From: Capsicum annuum | Taxonomy: Eukaryota > Streptophyta > Magnoliopsida > Solanales > Solanaceae | Reading direction: 5' to 3' | NCBI RefSeq assembly: GCF_002878395.1 | Contig: NC_061121.1 | Span: 130,483,946 to 130,547,945 of the forward strand | DNA length: 64,000 bases | Shown here: positions 1 to 11,070 of the stretch, one piece after another | Numbering within the stretch: the first letter of the stretch is position 1 | How the letters are laid out: each line of letters starts with the position of its first letter | Notes under the pieces: generated by a model | What the model saw: the letters and a program-made list of their open reading frames with translations, nothing else | Database searches by the model: none | What the model was told of the DNA's origin: nothing | Translations under genes and position numbers: made by a program

Positions 1-166
1 TGTCATGAGAATGATATACAATGGTAACTGATACCCAGTTTGTAACTATAAAAGAACATGGAACTACCTAAATCTAAGGAAGAATGTTACTTCAAGATGA
101 GTATGGATATTTGGACAAGAGGTGATGTTACTTGGTCTGCATATCCGCTTCTATTTCCCAAGTAGA
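1..166 (-). mobile_element. E2, 3' part of internal region (integrase tail and downstream)
   Basis: Read on the minus strand, bases 166 to about 120 continue the integrase C-terminal reading frame that is cut at 9035: the codons for E-G-A at 9035 onward are followed here by T-W-E and then a stretch ending in A-D-M. E7 has the matching stretch near 48310. Further along the minus strand is an untranslated tail that resembles the tails of E5 (about 52620) and E6 (about 37220). The segment belongs to E2 and was separated from it by the E1 insertion. The 3' LTR of E2 must lie left of the window. Confidence 0.8.
162..166. repeat. E1 target-site duplication, left copy (GTAGA)
   Basis: These five bases precede the TG of the E1 5' LTR. 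The right copy at 9035-9039 reads GTAGC, so four of five match. Removing E1 and one copy restores an uninterrupted E2 reading frame with GTAGC, so the left copy carries the mutation. Confidence 0.85.
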
Positions 167-2575
167 TGTATTACCCCAAAAAACTTTTCGCTAAAATTTT
201 GTGCATAAATATATTGGGTTCTATCTTCTAGAATGAATTATAAATTTTCCGTAAGTCTTATATTAGGACCCACCATTGCGTAGAGTATTAAATGAGCTTT
301 CCATCGATGTATGGACCATCCAAAATGGACACTCGAGCGACGAGTTATGAACATTTTGATCGAACTGTGAATAGTTATGAATAGTAAAACGTGCAGGAAA
401 AAGTACTGAGGCCTGGCGTATTTTTTCTTCAACTTTAAATGATCATAACTCATTTTACATAATGATCTGGGTGATCTACTGTATATCAATGGAAAGCTCT
501 GCGAGTTCTCTTTCCAATGAAATTGGTTTCATCCAATTCGTCTATTGGAACAAAACATTATGGTCGATCTACTTTAGCCTATCAAAAATAAATTTTTGAG
601 TCAACTTCAAACGGTCATAACTCTGCGTACACGATGATCTGGGTTAGGTACTATATATCTATGGAAAGATATGAGAGTACTCTTTCTAATGAAATTTGTT
701 TCATCTAATTTGGATATCGGAGTAAAACGTTATGGTTGATCTACTTCAAACTATCAAAACAGTCCACCAAAGGACAGATTCAAGAATTATTTAATTTTAG
801 GGGGCGTTTTGGTCATTCCTCCTCACCAAAAATTCATCCAAACCCTATACTAAAGCCAATTAGAAGCATTATATGTTATATTTCATCAAATTCCCTCAAA
901 AAGAAAACCCTAAGCTCCTACATCCAACTTCAAGAACCTCCAAAGTTCACCATTAATTCTGCAAATTTATTCAAGATTCCAAGTTCCTAGTTCAAGAACT
1001 CCAAGAACCATCATTCAAAGGCACGATTAACATCTCAAAAACGAGTATCGATCTAAAGTTCATCATTCAAGGTATGCGGGGTTTTTCAATAAGAACTCTC
1101 TTTTGTTCTTGTGCACAAAAATAATTTTCTTTACAAAGGCATGATTTTTATTTGATTTTTATGAATTTGAAGCATGAACCTATATATTATGATGTTATTA
1201 TGAAATCTTGATGTTTATGATTTTAAAAGATGAATTTATAGGTGTGGAAATATAAAGCATGAATCTTGAACGATATTTATCATGATTTTGATATTTGGGT
1301 CGTGAATCCCCATTGGAAATTATGTTTTTTTGAGAAAGTGTATGTTATAAGCACATTGATGTTGAATATTTGAGATATTTTGAATGATTTGACCTTTTGG
1401 TTTTAATGGAGTTGTTTTGAACTCGAGTGTGAAAGAAATCCACAACGTAGTTGATTTTGATAGATGGGAAGCATGATGGCTCCCGATGTATCTTTATATA
1501 TTACTAAAATTATTTTGTTGCAGATTGTCTTTGAAATGATCTAAGCTAAGTCCAGAAGAAATTTTTAGCACCGAGTGGGAGTTATAAAGAGACCTTACTT
1601 CCCTAGAACTATGTACCCCCGTAGGAGTGAGCCTGAGGTTGATTTATATAGTGATCACTAGTTTGTGTGGATTTGATATCGATAGTCCTACTCTGATGGC
1701 AAGGATATGATGGCTCTCCCTAACGTAGGTTGTACGTTGGACTCCATGTAGCTCACATGGTTTATGTCAGTTATAGGATCTTCCAGTATGTGTGTGTTTC
1801 CTTTTGTGTATGGTGAATGGTAAAGTGATTTGAAAGTGGAATTGTGAAAGTTATTCTTTCAAAAGATTTAAATGATATTTACATTATGAGAATTGATATT
1901 CTTGATGAACTGAAAGTGATTGAAAAATTATATGATTACTCATTTGTGTTATTGTACTTATTTCATCCTCTCATGATTATGATGATTTTCTTCAGTCTAT
2001 GTGAGTCTTTCATATATCCTGCATATTTCTTATAAATATTTATGATGATAATATTTATACAACTATATACAGCCCCATATACTCGGTTCCTTTCCATGGT
2101 ACTGACCCACATCTTTGGATGTGGGCTGCTTTTTCTCAAAATGTAGGTTCAGCTGCTCAGTTTCAGGTTCGACAGTGATTCTTCAGGCATGCTGTTCTAT
2201 ATCCTCTGTTGTGGTACGTCCTCATGTTCTGAGGATGTGATGTCTGATGTTGTTTCACAAAATTATTTACATTTGATAACAAAGTATGAGTCAGTTGGGG
2301 CATGTCTCAATGGCTCGCTGGTTTTATTGATTTTCTTAGAGGCTTTTCTGACTAGTATAGATGTTGGGAGTTAACTAATAAGTCGTATTTTGTTATTCTT
2401 TTGAAATTCTTTAATTCTTGGATGATGATTACTCTGTTGATATTTGAGGGTTATTTTTGAAAACCTTATTGATTTGTGTTAAACTAAATGAAAATGGCTC
2501 AAAGGGTTAGCTTGGGGCTACTCATAGCCTCAAGCAACGTGTGACACTCCTGGACCCATTTTCTGGGGTGTTACA
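167..2575 (+). repeat. E1 5' LTR
   Basis: It starts TGTATTACCCC and ends GGGGTGTTACA. It is colinear with 6619-9034. Visible landmarks are a telobox-like AAACCCTAA at 905-913, a donor-like GTATGC at 1072, a small inverted repeat AAGAAC/GTTCTT at 1091-1110, an acceptor-like ATGTAG ending at 2146, and a U5 hairpin GGCTA/TAGCC at 2516-2529. Small open frames inside it (for example 1844-2035) have no similarity to known proteins and are taken as chance. Confidence 0.93.
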
Positions 2576-2579
2576 AACT

Positions 2580-2592
2580 TGGTATCAAAGCC
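2580..2592 (+). other. E1 primer binding site (tRNA-iMet type)
   Basis: TGGTATCAAAGCC starts 4 bases after the LTR end. The standard plant initiator-Met primer site is TGGTATCAGAGCC, so there is one mismatch. Confidence 0.88.
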
Positions 2593-2788
2593 TAAGGTTT
2601 TAAGGTATCTTAGGGAGTCTGACAAGCCGCGTTAAGTAGAGTCTTGATCATCTGTATGCAGCACGCCACATCTATAAACAAGAGGCTACAAGACGTTTTA
2701 GGAAAAAGTGTTATTCTTTCTTTCCAAAGTCTATCATGCTTAAAGTGTCCCTCTCTACTATTGATTCGTGCTCTCCTCTTTTAGAAAT

Positions 2789-3990
2789 ATGCCTCCACGT
2801 CAAGCAAGAAGAAATAATGATGATCAGCAACCTCAACCCGCTGACCCATTAAATGAAAATGTGTCTCATGCTGAATTTTGGGCAGCCTTTCAGCCGCTGG
2901 CCCAAGCTGTTACTACAAATGTTCAGGCCAACCTGGCCCCGGCTCTACAGTAGTAGGGAGTTGATTCAGCTACTGCCAGGATCTGTGACTTCATGCAGAT
3001 AAATCCATTGCAATTCTATGGGTCCAAGTCTGATGAGGATCCACGGTTGTTTTTAGAAGAGGTGCGGAAGATTACTCAGGTGATGCATGTATCTGAGGAA
3101 CATAGTGTGGAGTTGGCTGCGTATAGGTTGAAATACCTTACCTATGACTGGGTTGTTGCTTGGAGGAAAGGTAGAGGTGAGGGAGCTTTCCCTAAAACTT
3201 GGCAAGAGTTCCAAGATGTATTCCTGGATAAGTTTTTCCCTTTAAAGATGAGGAAGGTGAAGGTGGAAGAGTTTATAAACCTGTGACAGGGCTCTATGAC
3301 TTTTAGGGAGTACTGTCTAAAGTTTAATCAGTTGGGTAAGTATGCTCCTGACTTAGTGGCTGATAATCGGGCTAGTTTGAGTAAGTTTGTGACTGGAGTG
3401 TCTAGTTATATGGTTAAGGAGTGTAGGTCTTCTATGCTGAATAGTGAGATAAATCTTTCTAAGCTGATGACTCATGCCCAATAGATTAAGATAGACAAGA
3501 TTAAGGAAAGAGATAGAATGAGAGAAAATAAGAGAGCTAGGTCCGAGCAGCACGGATAGGGTCAAACTAGATCGCAGGAAGTGAGTCGCCCTTAGTATCA
3601 GGATCGTTCGTCTATCCCAGCACCGTCATCTTCTAGTGCTCTCGTGCCTAGAGGTAAGCAGGATCAAGTTAGTAGGTCATATGCATCCAGTTCCCAGTAC
3701 AGTGCTGGCAGTAAGCCAAATCATCCCCTGTGTCCTAAGTGTGGTAGGGCTCATTTGGGTAAGTGTTAGAGTAAGAAGAGGGGTTGTTTCCAGTGTGGTG
3801 ACATGGGTCATAGAGTTAGAGATTGTCCACAGGATGGACAAGGGCGTCGTGACTATCACCCTTAGACAAAGACTCGGACTGTTAGTGCTCTAGTTCCAGC
3901 GACTCACCCAGCCCCAGCTCGGGGAGCCTCTTCTTGCAATGCTGGCGGGCAGCGGCAGAATAGATTCTATGATTTACCATCCCGCTAAGA
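2789..3990 (+). pseudogene. gag: E1 gag (broken)
   Basis: Gag forms the retrotransposon particle and binds element RNA. The start is the ATG at 2789 (MPPRQARR...), about 200 bases after the primer site, as in the other elements here. The same frame stays readable through gag into protease. It contains the retrotransposon gag domain (about residues 70-230, with the K-F-V-T-G-V and L-K-F-N-Q-L blocks) and an intact CX2CX4HX4C zinc knuckle CFQCGDMGHRVRDC at 3785-3826. In-frame stops include a double TAG at 2951-2956, TGA at 3284 and TAG at 3482, most at positions where relatives have Gln or Arg. It cannot make full-length protein. The boundary with protease is approximate. Confidence 0.88.
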
Positions 3991-4275
3991 ACAGGAGGAC
4001 TCTCTCGATGTTGTTAATGGTATGGTTCATATATTTCAGTTTGATATGTATGCTTTGTTGGATCCTGGATCCAGTTTTTCATATGTTACACCTTTGATTG
4101 CTGTGAATTTTGAAATGAGTCCTGAGATTATTCCTAAGCCTATTCTAGTTTCTACCCTAGTGGGTGATTCGATTGTTGCCCAGAAAGTTTATAAAAAATG
4201 TCCTGTTACCGTTCTTCATAGAGTCTTATTGGCTGATCTGATTGAGTTAGACATGGTAGATTTGCTATGATTTAG
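3991..4275 (+). pseudogene. E1 aspartic protease (broken)
   Basis: This is a retropepsin-like domain that matures the polyprotein. The active-site motif LLDPGSS is kept, with Asp at 4061-4063, followed by the F-S-Y-V-T-P segment. It is in the same frame as gag, so the two were probably made as one polyprotein. The frame is lost near 4265-4280, just before the I-L-G-M-D-W stretch that normally links protease to RT; downstream pol continues in another frame from 4278. Confidence 0.85.
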
Positions 4276-4277
4276 GT

Positions 4278-5270
4278 ATGGACTGGCTGTATTCTTCTTA
4301 TGCCTCTATTGATTGTCGGACCCTAGTGGTCAAGTTTCAGTTTTTGGGTGCATTCGTGTTTGAGTGGTCTGGGAATTCTGTGTCACCCAAGAGTCATTTT
4401 ACCTCTTACCTCAAAGCTAGAAAGCTTATTTCCAAGTGGTGTATTTACCATTTGGTTAGAGTCAAAGACACTAAGTCTGAGACTCCAACTCTTTAGTCTG
4501 TTAACATCGTCAATAAGTTTTCTAATGTCTTTTTGGATGATCTTCCAGGGATACCTCCTGATAGAGAGATAGAGTTTGGGATTGATCTTCTTATCGATAC
4601 TAAGCCCATTTCTATTTCTCCTTACCGTATGGCTCCTACAGAGCTTAAGGAGTTGAAAGAGCAACTCAAATATCTACTAGATAAGGGTTTCATAAGGCCC
4701 ACTATTTCTCCTTGGCGTGCTCCTGTGTTGTTTGTAAGAAAGAAAGATGAGTCTTTGCATATGTGCATTGATTACCGCCAACTGAATAAAGTCACCATAA
4801 AAAATAAGTACCCCCTTTCGAGAATAGATGATTTGTTTGACCAATTGCAAGGTGCAAGTTATTTCTCAATGATAGACCTTCATTCCGGCTATCATCAACT
4901 CAAAGTTAGGGAGTGTGACATCCCAAAAACTGCTTTTTGAACTCATTATGGCCATTTTGAGTTTCTTGTTATGTCTTTCAGGTTAACTAATGCTCCAGCA
5001 GCTTTCATGGACCTCATGAATCGAGTGTTCAGATCATATCTGGATATGTTTGTCATAGTGTTCATCGATGATATACTGGTGTACTCTCATAGTGAGGATG
5101 AACATTTTGATCATCTCCGAACTGTCTTACAAACCATTAGAGATCACAAGTTATTTGCCAAGTTCAGTAAGTGTGAGTTTTGGCTAAGGTCAGTTGCTTT
5201 TCTGGGTCATATCATTTCTTTCGAGGATATTAAAGTTGATCCTCAAAAGACCGAACCTATTAAAAATTAG
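4278..5270 (+). pseudogene. E1 reverse transcriptase (broken)
   Basis: The RT domain of a Ty3/gypsy pol. Visible blocks are [24 protein letters not shown] and the catalytic FIDDILVYS at 5061-5087 with both aspartates kept. In-frame stops occur near 4494 and at about 4938 (a TGA where relatives have CGA or CGG Arg). The protein is otherwise one frame from 4278 to the TAG at 5268, making this the best preserved RT in the window. Confidence 0.9.
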
Positions 5271-5850
5271 CCTAGACCTATTTCTCCAACGGATATCCAA
5301 AATTTCTTGGGTTTAGCTGGCTATTACCACTATTTTGTTGAGGGTTTCTCCTCTATAGCTTCTCCTATGACTTGGTTGACCTAAAAAAAGTGAAGTTCTT
5401 ACGGTCTGAATCTTGTGAGAAGAGTTTTCAGGAGTTGAAGACTCGACTTACTTCAGCCCCTGTTTTGACTTTTCCTGATGGTGTTGATGGTTTTATGGTG
5501 TACTGTGATGCTTCGAGAGTTAGGTTGGGTTGTGTATTGATGTAGAAGGGTAAGATGATAGCTTATGCTTCTAGACAGTTTAAACCCTATGAGAAAAATT
5601 ACCCCACCCATGACCTTGAGTTGGCTGCTGTTGTGTTTGCTTTGAAAATATAGAGACACTATTTGTATGGTGTCCATGTTGATGTTTACACTGATCAGAA
5701 GAGTCTGCAGTATCTGTTTACCCAGAGAGAATTGAATCTTAGGTAGAGATGATGGTTAGAATTGTTAAAGGACTATGATATGAGTGTGTTGTACCATCTG
5801 GGCAAGGCCAATGTTGTGGCGGATGCCCTAAGTAGAGTGTCCATGGGTAG
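5271..5850 (+). pseudogene. E1 RNase H region (broken)
   Basis: This follows RT and starts with the connection motif L-G-L-A-G-Y-Y near 5310. A frameshift lies about 5380-5400, in an A-rich run. The RNase H stretch M-V-Y-C-D-A-S-R-V follows near 5500 in another frame, then [14 protein letters not shown] and T-D-Q-K-S-L-Q-Y. Several TAG stops interrupt it at 5544, 5652 and about 5740. RNase H would degrade the RNA strand during replication; this copy cannot. Confidence 0.83.
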
Positions 5851-6582
5851 TGTTTTGCATGTGGTAGAAGGTAAAAAAGAGTTGGCTTGTGATGTACATC
5901 ATTTGGCTAGATTGGGGGTTAGGTTGTTTGACTCTACTGAAGGTAGTATAGGGGTTCAGAGTAGTTCCAAATCCTCCTTGGTTTCGGAAGTGAAGGAAAA
6001 ACAATACTTAGATGCTAGTTTGGTCAGACTGAAGGAGTCAGTCAAGGACCAAAAAGTAGTGGTTTTCTCCCAAGGGGGAGATGGTATGTTGAGATTGCAG
6101 GGTAGATTGTGTGTCCCGAATGTTGATGATTTGTTACAGAGGATTATGGCTGAAGCGCACGGGGTGCGATATTCTATTTATCCTAGTGCCACCAAGATGT
6201 ACCGAGACTTATGAGAAATCTATTGATGGAGTGGCATGAAGAAAGATATAGCAGCGTTTGTGGCTAAGTCTGCAATATGCCAACAGGTTAAGGTTGAACA
6301 CGAAAGACCTAGTAGTATGATGCAAGAGTTTAGTATTCCCACCTGGAAGTGGAAGAGATAAATATCGACTTCGTGATTGTTTTACCTCCTTCCCAACACC
6401 ATCATAATTCCAATTGGGTTATGGTTGATAGGTTGACTAAGTCTGCTCATTTATTGCCTGTTCATACTTCATATACTACTGAGGATTGCGCTAGATTGTA
6501 TATTCGAGAGCTAGTCAGACTGTATGGAGTTCCCTTGTCTATCATTTTAGATAAGGATACTCAGTTCACTTGGCATGTCTAG
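5851..6582 (+). pseudogene. E1 integrase, N-terminal two thirds (3' deleted)
   Basis: The zinc-binding region includes A-E-A-H-G-V-R-Y near 6150 and a C-X2-C pair whose first Cys is changed to Ser (K-S-A-I-C). The catalytic core has the first Asp (N-I-D-F, about 6360) and the second Asp in the D-K-D-T-Q-F-T block near 6550. The frame ends at 6582, and within 20 bases the sequence is the element's 3' untranslated tail. The third catalytic residue (Glu), the C-terminal domain and the chromodomain are therefore gone. E7 has about 1 kb of extra sequence at this point. Confidence 0.87.
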
Positions 6583-6606
6583 CATCATTCGAGGATGACT
6601 GTTTCC

Positions 6607-6618
6607 AAGGGGGGATAA
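6607..6618 (+). other. E1 polypurine tract
   Basis: AAGGGGGGATAA sits directly before the 3' LTR, after a conserved CATTCGAGGATGA box (about 6588) that E5, E6 and E8 also carry. It would prime plus-strand DNA synthesis. Confidence 0.85.
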
Positions 6619-9034
6619 TGTAATACCCCAAGAAAATTTTTGTTGAAATTTTGCGCGTAAACGTGTTGGGTTCTATATTCTAAAATGAATTATAAATTTT
6701 TCATATGGAATGTTTTAGATTATGACCCACCATTGCGTAGATTATTGAATAAGCTTTCCAACGATATGTGGACCATCTAAAACGGACACCCGAGTGACGA
6801 GTTATGAACATTCCGATCGAACCGTGAATAGTAGTGAACAGTAAAACGTGCAGGAAAAAGTACTGAGGCCTGGCGTATTTTTGCTCCAACTTTAAATCAT
6901 CATAACACCTTATACATAATAATCTGAGTGATCTACTATATATCAACGGAAAGCTCTTCGAGTCCTCCTTCTAATGAAATTGGTTTCATCTAATTTGTTT
7001 ATCGGAGCAAAAAGTTATGGTCGATCTACTTCAGCCTACCAAAAGTGCATTTTTGAGTCAATTTCAAATGATCATAACTCCTCGTACACAATGATCTGGG
7101 TGAGATACTATATAGAAAAGGAAATATATGAGAGTCCTCTTTCTAATGAAATTGGTTTCGTCCAATTTGGATATCGGAGTAAAACGTTATGGTTGATCTA
7201 CTTAAGACTATCAAAACAGTCCACCAAAGGATAGATTCGAGAATCATTTGATTTTTAGGGGCGTTTTGGTCATTCCCCCTAACCCAAAATCCGTCCAAAC
7301 CCTATATTAAAGCCTATTAGAAGCATTATATGTTATATTTCATCAAATTCCCTCAAAAAGAAAACTCTAAGCTCCTACGTCCAACTTCAAGAACCTCCAA
7401 AGTTCACCATTAATTCTACAAATTTATTCAAGATTCCAAGTGCCTAATTCAAGAACACCAAGAACCATTATTCAAAGGCACGATTAACATCTCAAAAATG
7501 AGTATAGATCTAAAGTTCATCATTTCAAGTTATGTGGGTTTTTTCAACAAGAACTCTCTTTCGTTCTTGTGCCCAAAAGTAATTTTCCTTACAAAGGCAT
7601 GATTTTTATTTGATTTTTTTTATGAATTTGAAGCATGAACCCATATCTTATGATGATTTTTATGAAATCTTGATGTTTATGATTTTGTAATATGAATTTA
7701 CATGTGTGGAGATATAAAGCATGAATCTTGAACGATATTATCATGATTTTGATATTTGGATCGTGAATCCCTATTGGAAATTGTGTTTTTTTGAGGAAGT
7801 GTGTGTTATAAGCATGTTGATGTTGAATATTTGAGATATTTTGAATGATTTGACCTTTTGGTCTTAATAGAGTTGTTTTGAACTCGAGTGTGAAAGAAAT
7901 CCACAACGTGGTTGATTTTGATAGATGGGAAGCATGATGGTTCCCGATGTATATTTATATATTACTAAAACTATTTTATTGTGGATTGTCTTTGAAATGA
8001 TCTGAGCTAAGTATGGGAGAAATCTTTAGCACCGAAGGGAGGTATAAAGTGAACTTACTTTCCTAGAACTACGTACCCCCATAGGAGTGAGCCTGAGGCT
8101 GATTTATATAGTGATCACTAGTTTGTGTGGATTTAATATCGATAGTCCTACTCCGATGGCAAGGATAGGACGGCTCTCCCCAATGTGGGTTGTACATTTA
8201 ACTCCATGTAGCTCACATGCTTTATGTCAGTTATAGGATCTCCCAGTGTGTGTGTGTTTCCTTTTGTCTATGGTGAATAGTGAAGTGATTTGAAAGTGGA
8301 ATTGTGAAAGTTATTCTTTCAAAAGATTTAAATGATATTTACATTATGAGAATTGATATTCTTGATGAACTGAAAGTGATTGACAAATTATATGATGACT
8401 CACATGTGTTATTGTACTTATTTCATCCTCTCATGATTATGATGATTTTTTTCAGGCTATGTGAGTCTTTCATACATCCTGCATATTTCTTATAAATATT
8501 TATGATGATGATGTTTATACAAATGCATACACCCCTATATACTCGGTTCCTTTCCATGGTACTGACCCACATCTTCGAATGTGGGCTGCATTTTCTCGAA
8601 ATGTAGGTTCAGATGTTCAATTCTAGGTTCGATAGTGATTCTTCGGGCACGCTATTCTACATCCTCTATTGTAGTGAGTCCTCATGTTCCGAAGATGTGA
8701 TGTCTGAATTTTATTTCACAAAATTATTTACATTTGATAACTGAGTATAAGTCAGCTGGGGCATGTCTCAATGGCTCGCTGGTTTTATTGATTTTCTTAG
8801 AGGCTTGTCAAACTAGTATAGATGTTGGGAGTTGACTAATAAGTCGTATTTTGTTATCTTTCTAAAATTCTTTTATTCTTGGATGATGATTAGTGTTGAT
8901 ATTTGGGGGTTATTTATGGAAATCCCGTTGATTTGTGTTGAACTAAATGAAAATGGCTCAAAGGGTTAGCTTGGGGCTACTCATAGCCTCAAGCACCGTG
9001 TGACGCTCCAGGACCCGTTTTCTGGGGGGTTACA
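6619..9034 (+). repeat. E1 3' LTR
   Basis: It starts TGTAATACCCC and ends GGGGGGTTACA, colinear with 167-2575. The inverted repeat CAAGAAC/GTTCTTG at 7548-7569 is perfect here and one base shorter in the 5' copy. The short frame at 8304-8495 is the counterpart of 1844-2035 and is not treated as a gene. Confidence 0.93.
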
Positions 9035-9039
9035 GTAGC
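9035..9039. repeat. E1 target-site duplication, right copy (GTAGC)
   Basis: This matches 162-166 at four of five bases. It keeps the coding sequence of E2 in frame when joined to base 161. Confidence 0.85.
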
Positions 9040-10400
9040 TCCCTCAATGAACTGGTTCCACCAGAGAAATTTGACCAAGGGAACATCATTGTTCCTTAGT
9101 CTGGGAATCTAATGATCAAGGATTTAGACTGGAACCTCTTCAAAAGAGAGATCATTCAAATATCTACGCCCTATAAGGGGACTTCAACTACTGGGTCACC
9201 AATGCATTTCTTTAGCAAGGAGACATGAAATACTGGGTGCACTGAAGTTAAGTATGAAGGCAACTCAAGCTCGTAAGCTACTTTTCCAAAACATCTAAGA
9301 ATTTTGTAAGGACCAACATATCATGGACTGAGCTTCCCCTTCTTGCCGAACATCTTTACTCCCTTATTGGGAGATATTTTTAATTATACAAAATTGCCAA
9401 TCTCAAACTCGAGGTCCTTTCTTCTCATATTTGCATACAATTTTTGTTGGCTTTGAGATGCACTAATCTTTTCTCTGATCGACTGAACCTTCTCTAAGGA
9501 ACCTACTACATCTACCTCACCTACCTCAAACCAACCAATTAGAGATCTTTATCACCTACCATAAAGAGACTCAAACGGAGATATCTGAATACTAGAATGA
9601 TAGCTGTTATTATATGCAAATTTGATCAAAGGCAAGTGATCATCCCAACTACTTTTAAAATCAACAACGCAATGCCTTAACATATCTTCTAGAGTCTGAG
9701 TGGTCCTTTATACTTGACTCTCTATCTGAGGGTGAAAAGTTATACTGAGGTAAACATGGGTACCAAGACCTTTTTGGAAGTCTTTCCAAAAATGAGAGGT
9801 AAACTGGGTGCCTCTATCTGAAATGATGAATATTGGGACTCCGTGTAACCTGACCAACTCTTTGATAGAGAGTTTGGCATAGTTGTCGGCTGAATAAGAA
9901 GTATGGACTAGCAAGAAATAAGCGGATTTGGTCCTCCTGTCTATGATAACCCAAATCGATTCATGCTGATGATGAGTATGAGGCAAAACCATCACAAAGT
10001 CCACGTTCACTTCTTCCCATTTCCATGTAGGAATACAGAACTCCTGCATAGACCCACTAGGCTTCTGATGCTCAATCTTAACCTGCTGATACATAGAGCA
10101 CCTAGATACAAACTCCACGATATCCTTCTTAATCCCACTACACCAATAGATCTACCGTAAATTGCGGTACATCTTAGTAGTCAATGGATGAATAGAGTAA
10201 CGCACACCGAGTGCTTCAACAAGAATTTATTACCTGAATTCATCTACACCTGGCATACATAATCGACCCTAGCAACGTAACACACTATCTCCGCCTTGGG
10301 AGAAAACCTTTACTTTCTGATCTCTGATTGACTCTTTCAACTTAACTAGGCTGGGATCTCAGTCCTGCTTTTCCTTTACTTCAAAGACCAGAGATGATTT
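9035..10400 (-). pseudogene. E2 integrase and C-terminal region (broken)
   Basis: Minus strand. The zinc-binding region lies about 10050-10250 and the core domain 9708-10118, with N-V-D-F (first Asp) and S-D-R-G-T-Q-F-T (second Asp). Where relatives have the third catalytic residue (Q-x-E-R-T) this copy has a TAA stop at 9708-9710, so the D-D-E triad is broken. Downstream, the W-D-D-H-L-P-L-I block and a D-L-E-F-E-I-G chromovirus C-terminal stretch can be read through stops down to 9035, where E1 interrupts. The reading resumes at 166-1. Confidence 0.85.
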
Positions 10401-11070
10401 TGAACTATTCTTACCCAATACTACCATCTGCTGAATCGGCTAAGAGTACACCTAGTTAGGCAAACTGACGAACTTACTGAACTAACTTATTATTAACATT
10501 CTCAACATGAGAAATACTACCCATAGACAACCTACTGAGAGCATCACCACTACATTGGCCTTGCCTAGATGATACAAACCACTCATATCATAATCTTTCA
10601 ATAACTTTAACCACCTTCTCTGACACGAATTCAAATCTTTCTAAGAGAACAAATACTACAAGCTTTTGTGATCTTTAAACACATCAACATGCACCTCACA
10701 CAAATAATGCCTCCAAATCTTTAAGGAAAATAGAACAACTGCTAATTCAAAATCATGGGTAGGGTAATTCATCTCATGGGATTTAAGATGTCTAGAGGCA
10801 TAGGCTATGACCTTACCTCTCTACATTAGGACACACCCTAAAAATACTCTAGATGCATCACAGTACATAATAAACCCATCAAAACTATCTAGTAACGTCA
10901 AAACTGGGGCTGTAGTGAGTCGAGTCTTTAACTCCTAAAAACTTTCTCACAAGAATCTGACCATTAAAACTTGAATTTCTTTTGAGTCAATCTGGATATA
11001 AGGGATGAAATAGATGAAAAACCTTCAACAAACCATCAATAATAGCCAGCTAAACCCAAGAAACTTCTGA
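10400..11070 (-). pseudogene. E2 RNase H region (badly decayed)
   Basis: Minus strand, between RT and integrase. Fragments of the expected order can be read (the H-D-L-E-L-A block about 10750, the H-L-G-K-A-N block about 10570), with many stops and frame changes. No open frame over 60 codons remains. Confidence 0.65.

Larger units (their letters stand above)
167..9034 (+). mobile_element. E1, Ty3/gypsy chromovirus-like LTR retrotransposon (plus strand)
   Basis: A complete element by its ends: two LTRs of about 2.41 kb starting TGTA and ending TTACA, a tRNA-iMet-type primer site, gag, protease, RT, RNase H and integrase in Ty3 order, and a polypurine tract next to the 3' LTR. The coding part is dead: many in-frame stops, at least three frameshifts, and a deletion that removes the end of integrase. 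It inserted into E2 in the opposite orientation. The two LTRs differ visibly along their length, so the insertion is not recent. Confidence 0.93.

Noticed and set aside
1844..2035. A 63-codon frame present in both E1 LTRs (also 8304-8495)
   Set aside because: Its conservation follows from LTR duplication. It has no known motif and does not occur in the other LTR families.
2580..2592. tRNA-like match at the primer sites
   Set aside because: Only the short complement of the tRNA 3' end is present, as expected of a primer binding site. There is no tRNA gene.
4533..5270. Endogenous pararetrovirus as the source of the RT
   Set aside because: The order protease-RT-RNase H-integrase with LTRs, iMet primer site and a chromovirus-type tail identifies Ty3 retrotransposons. 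No movement or coat protein is seen.
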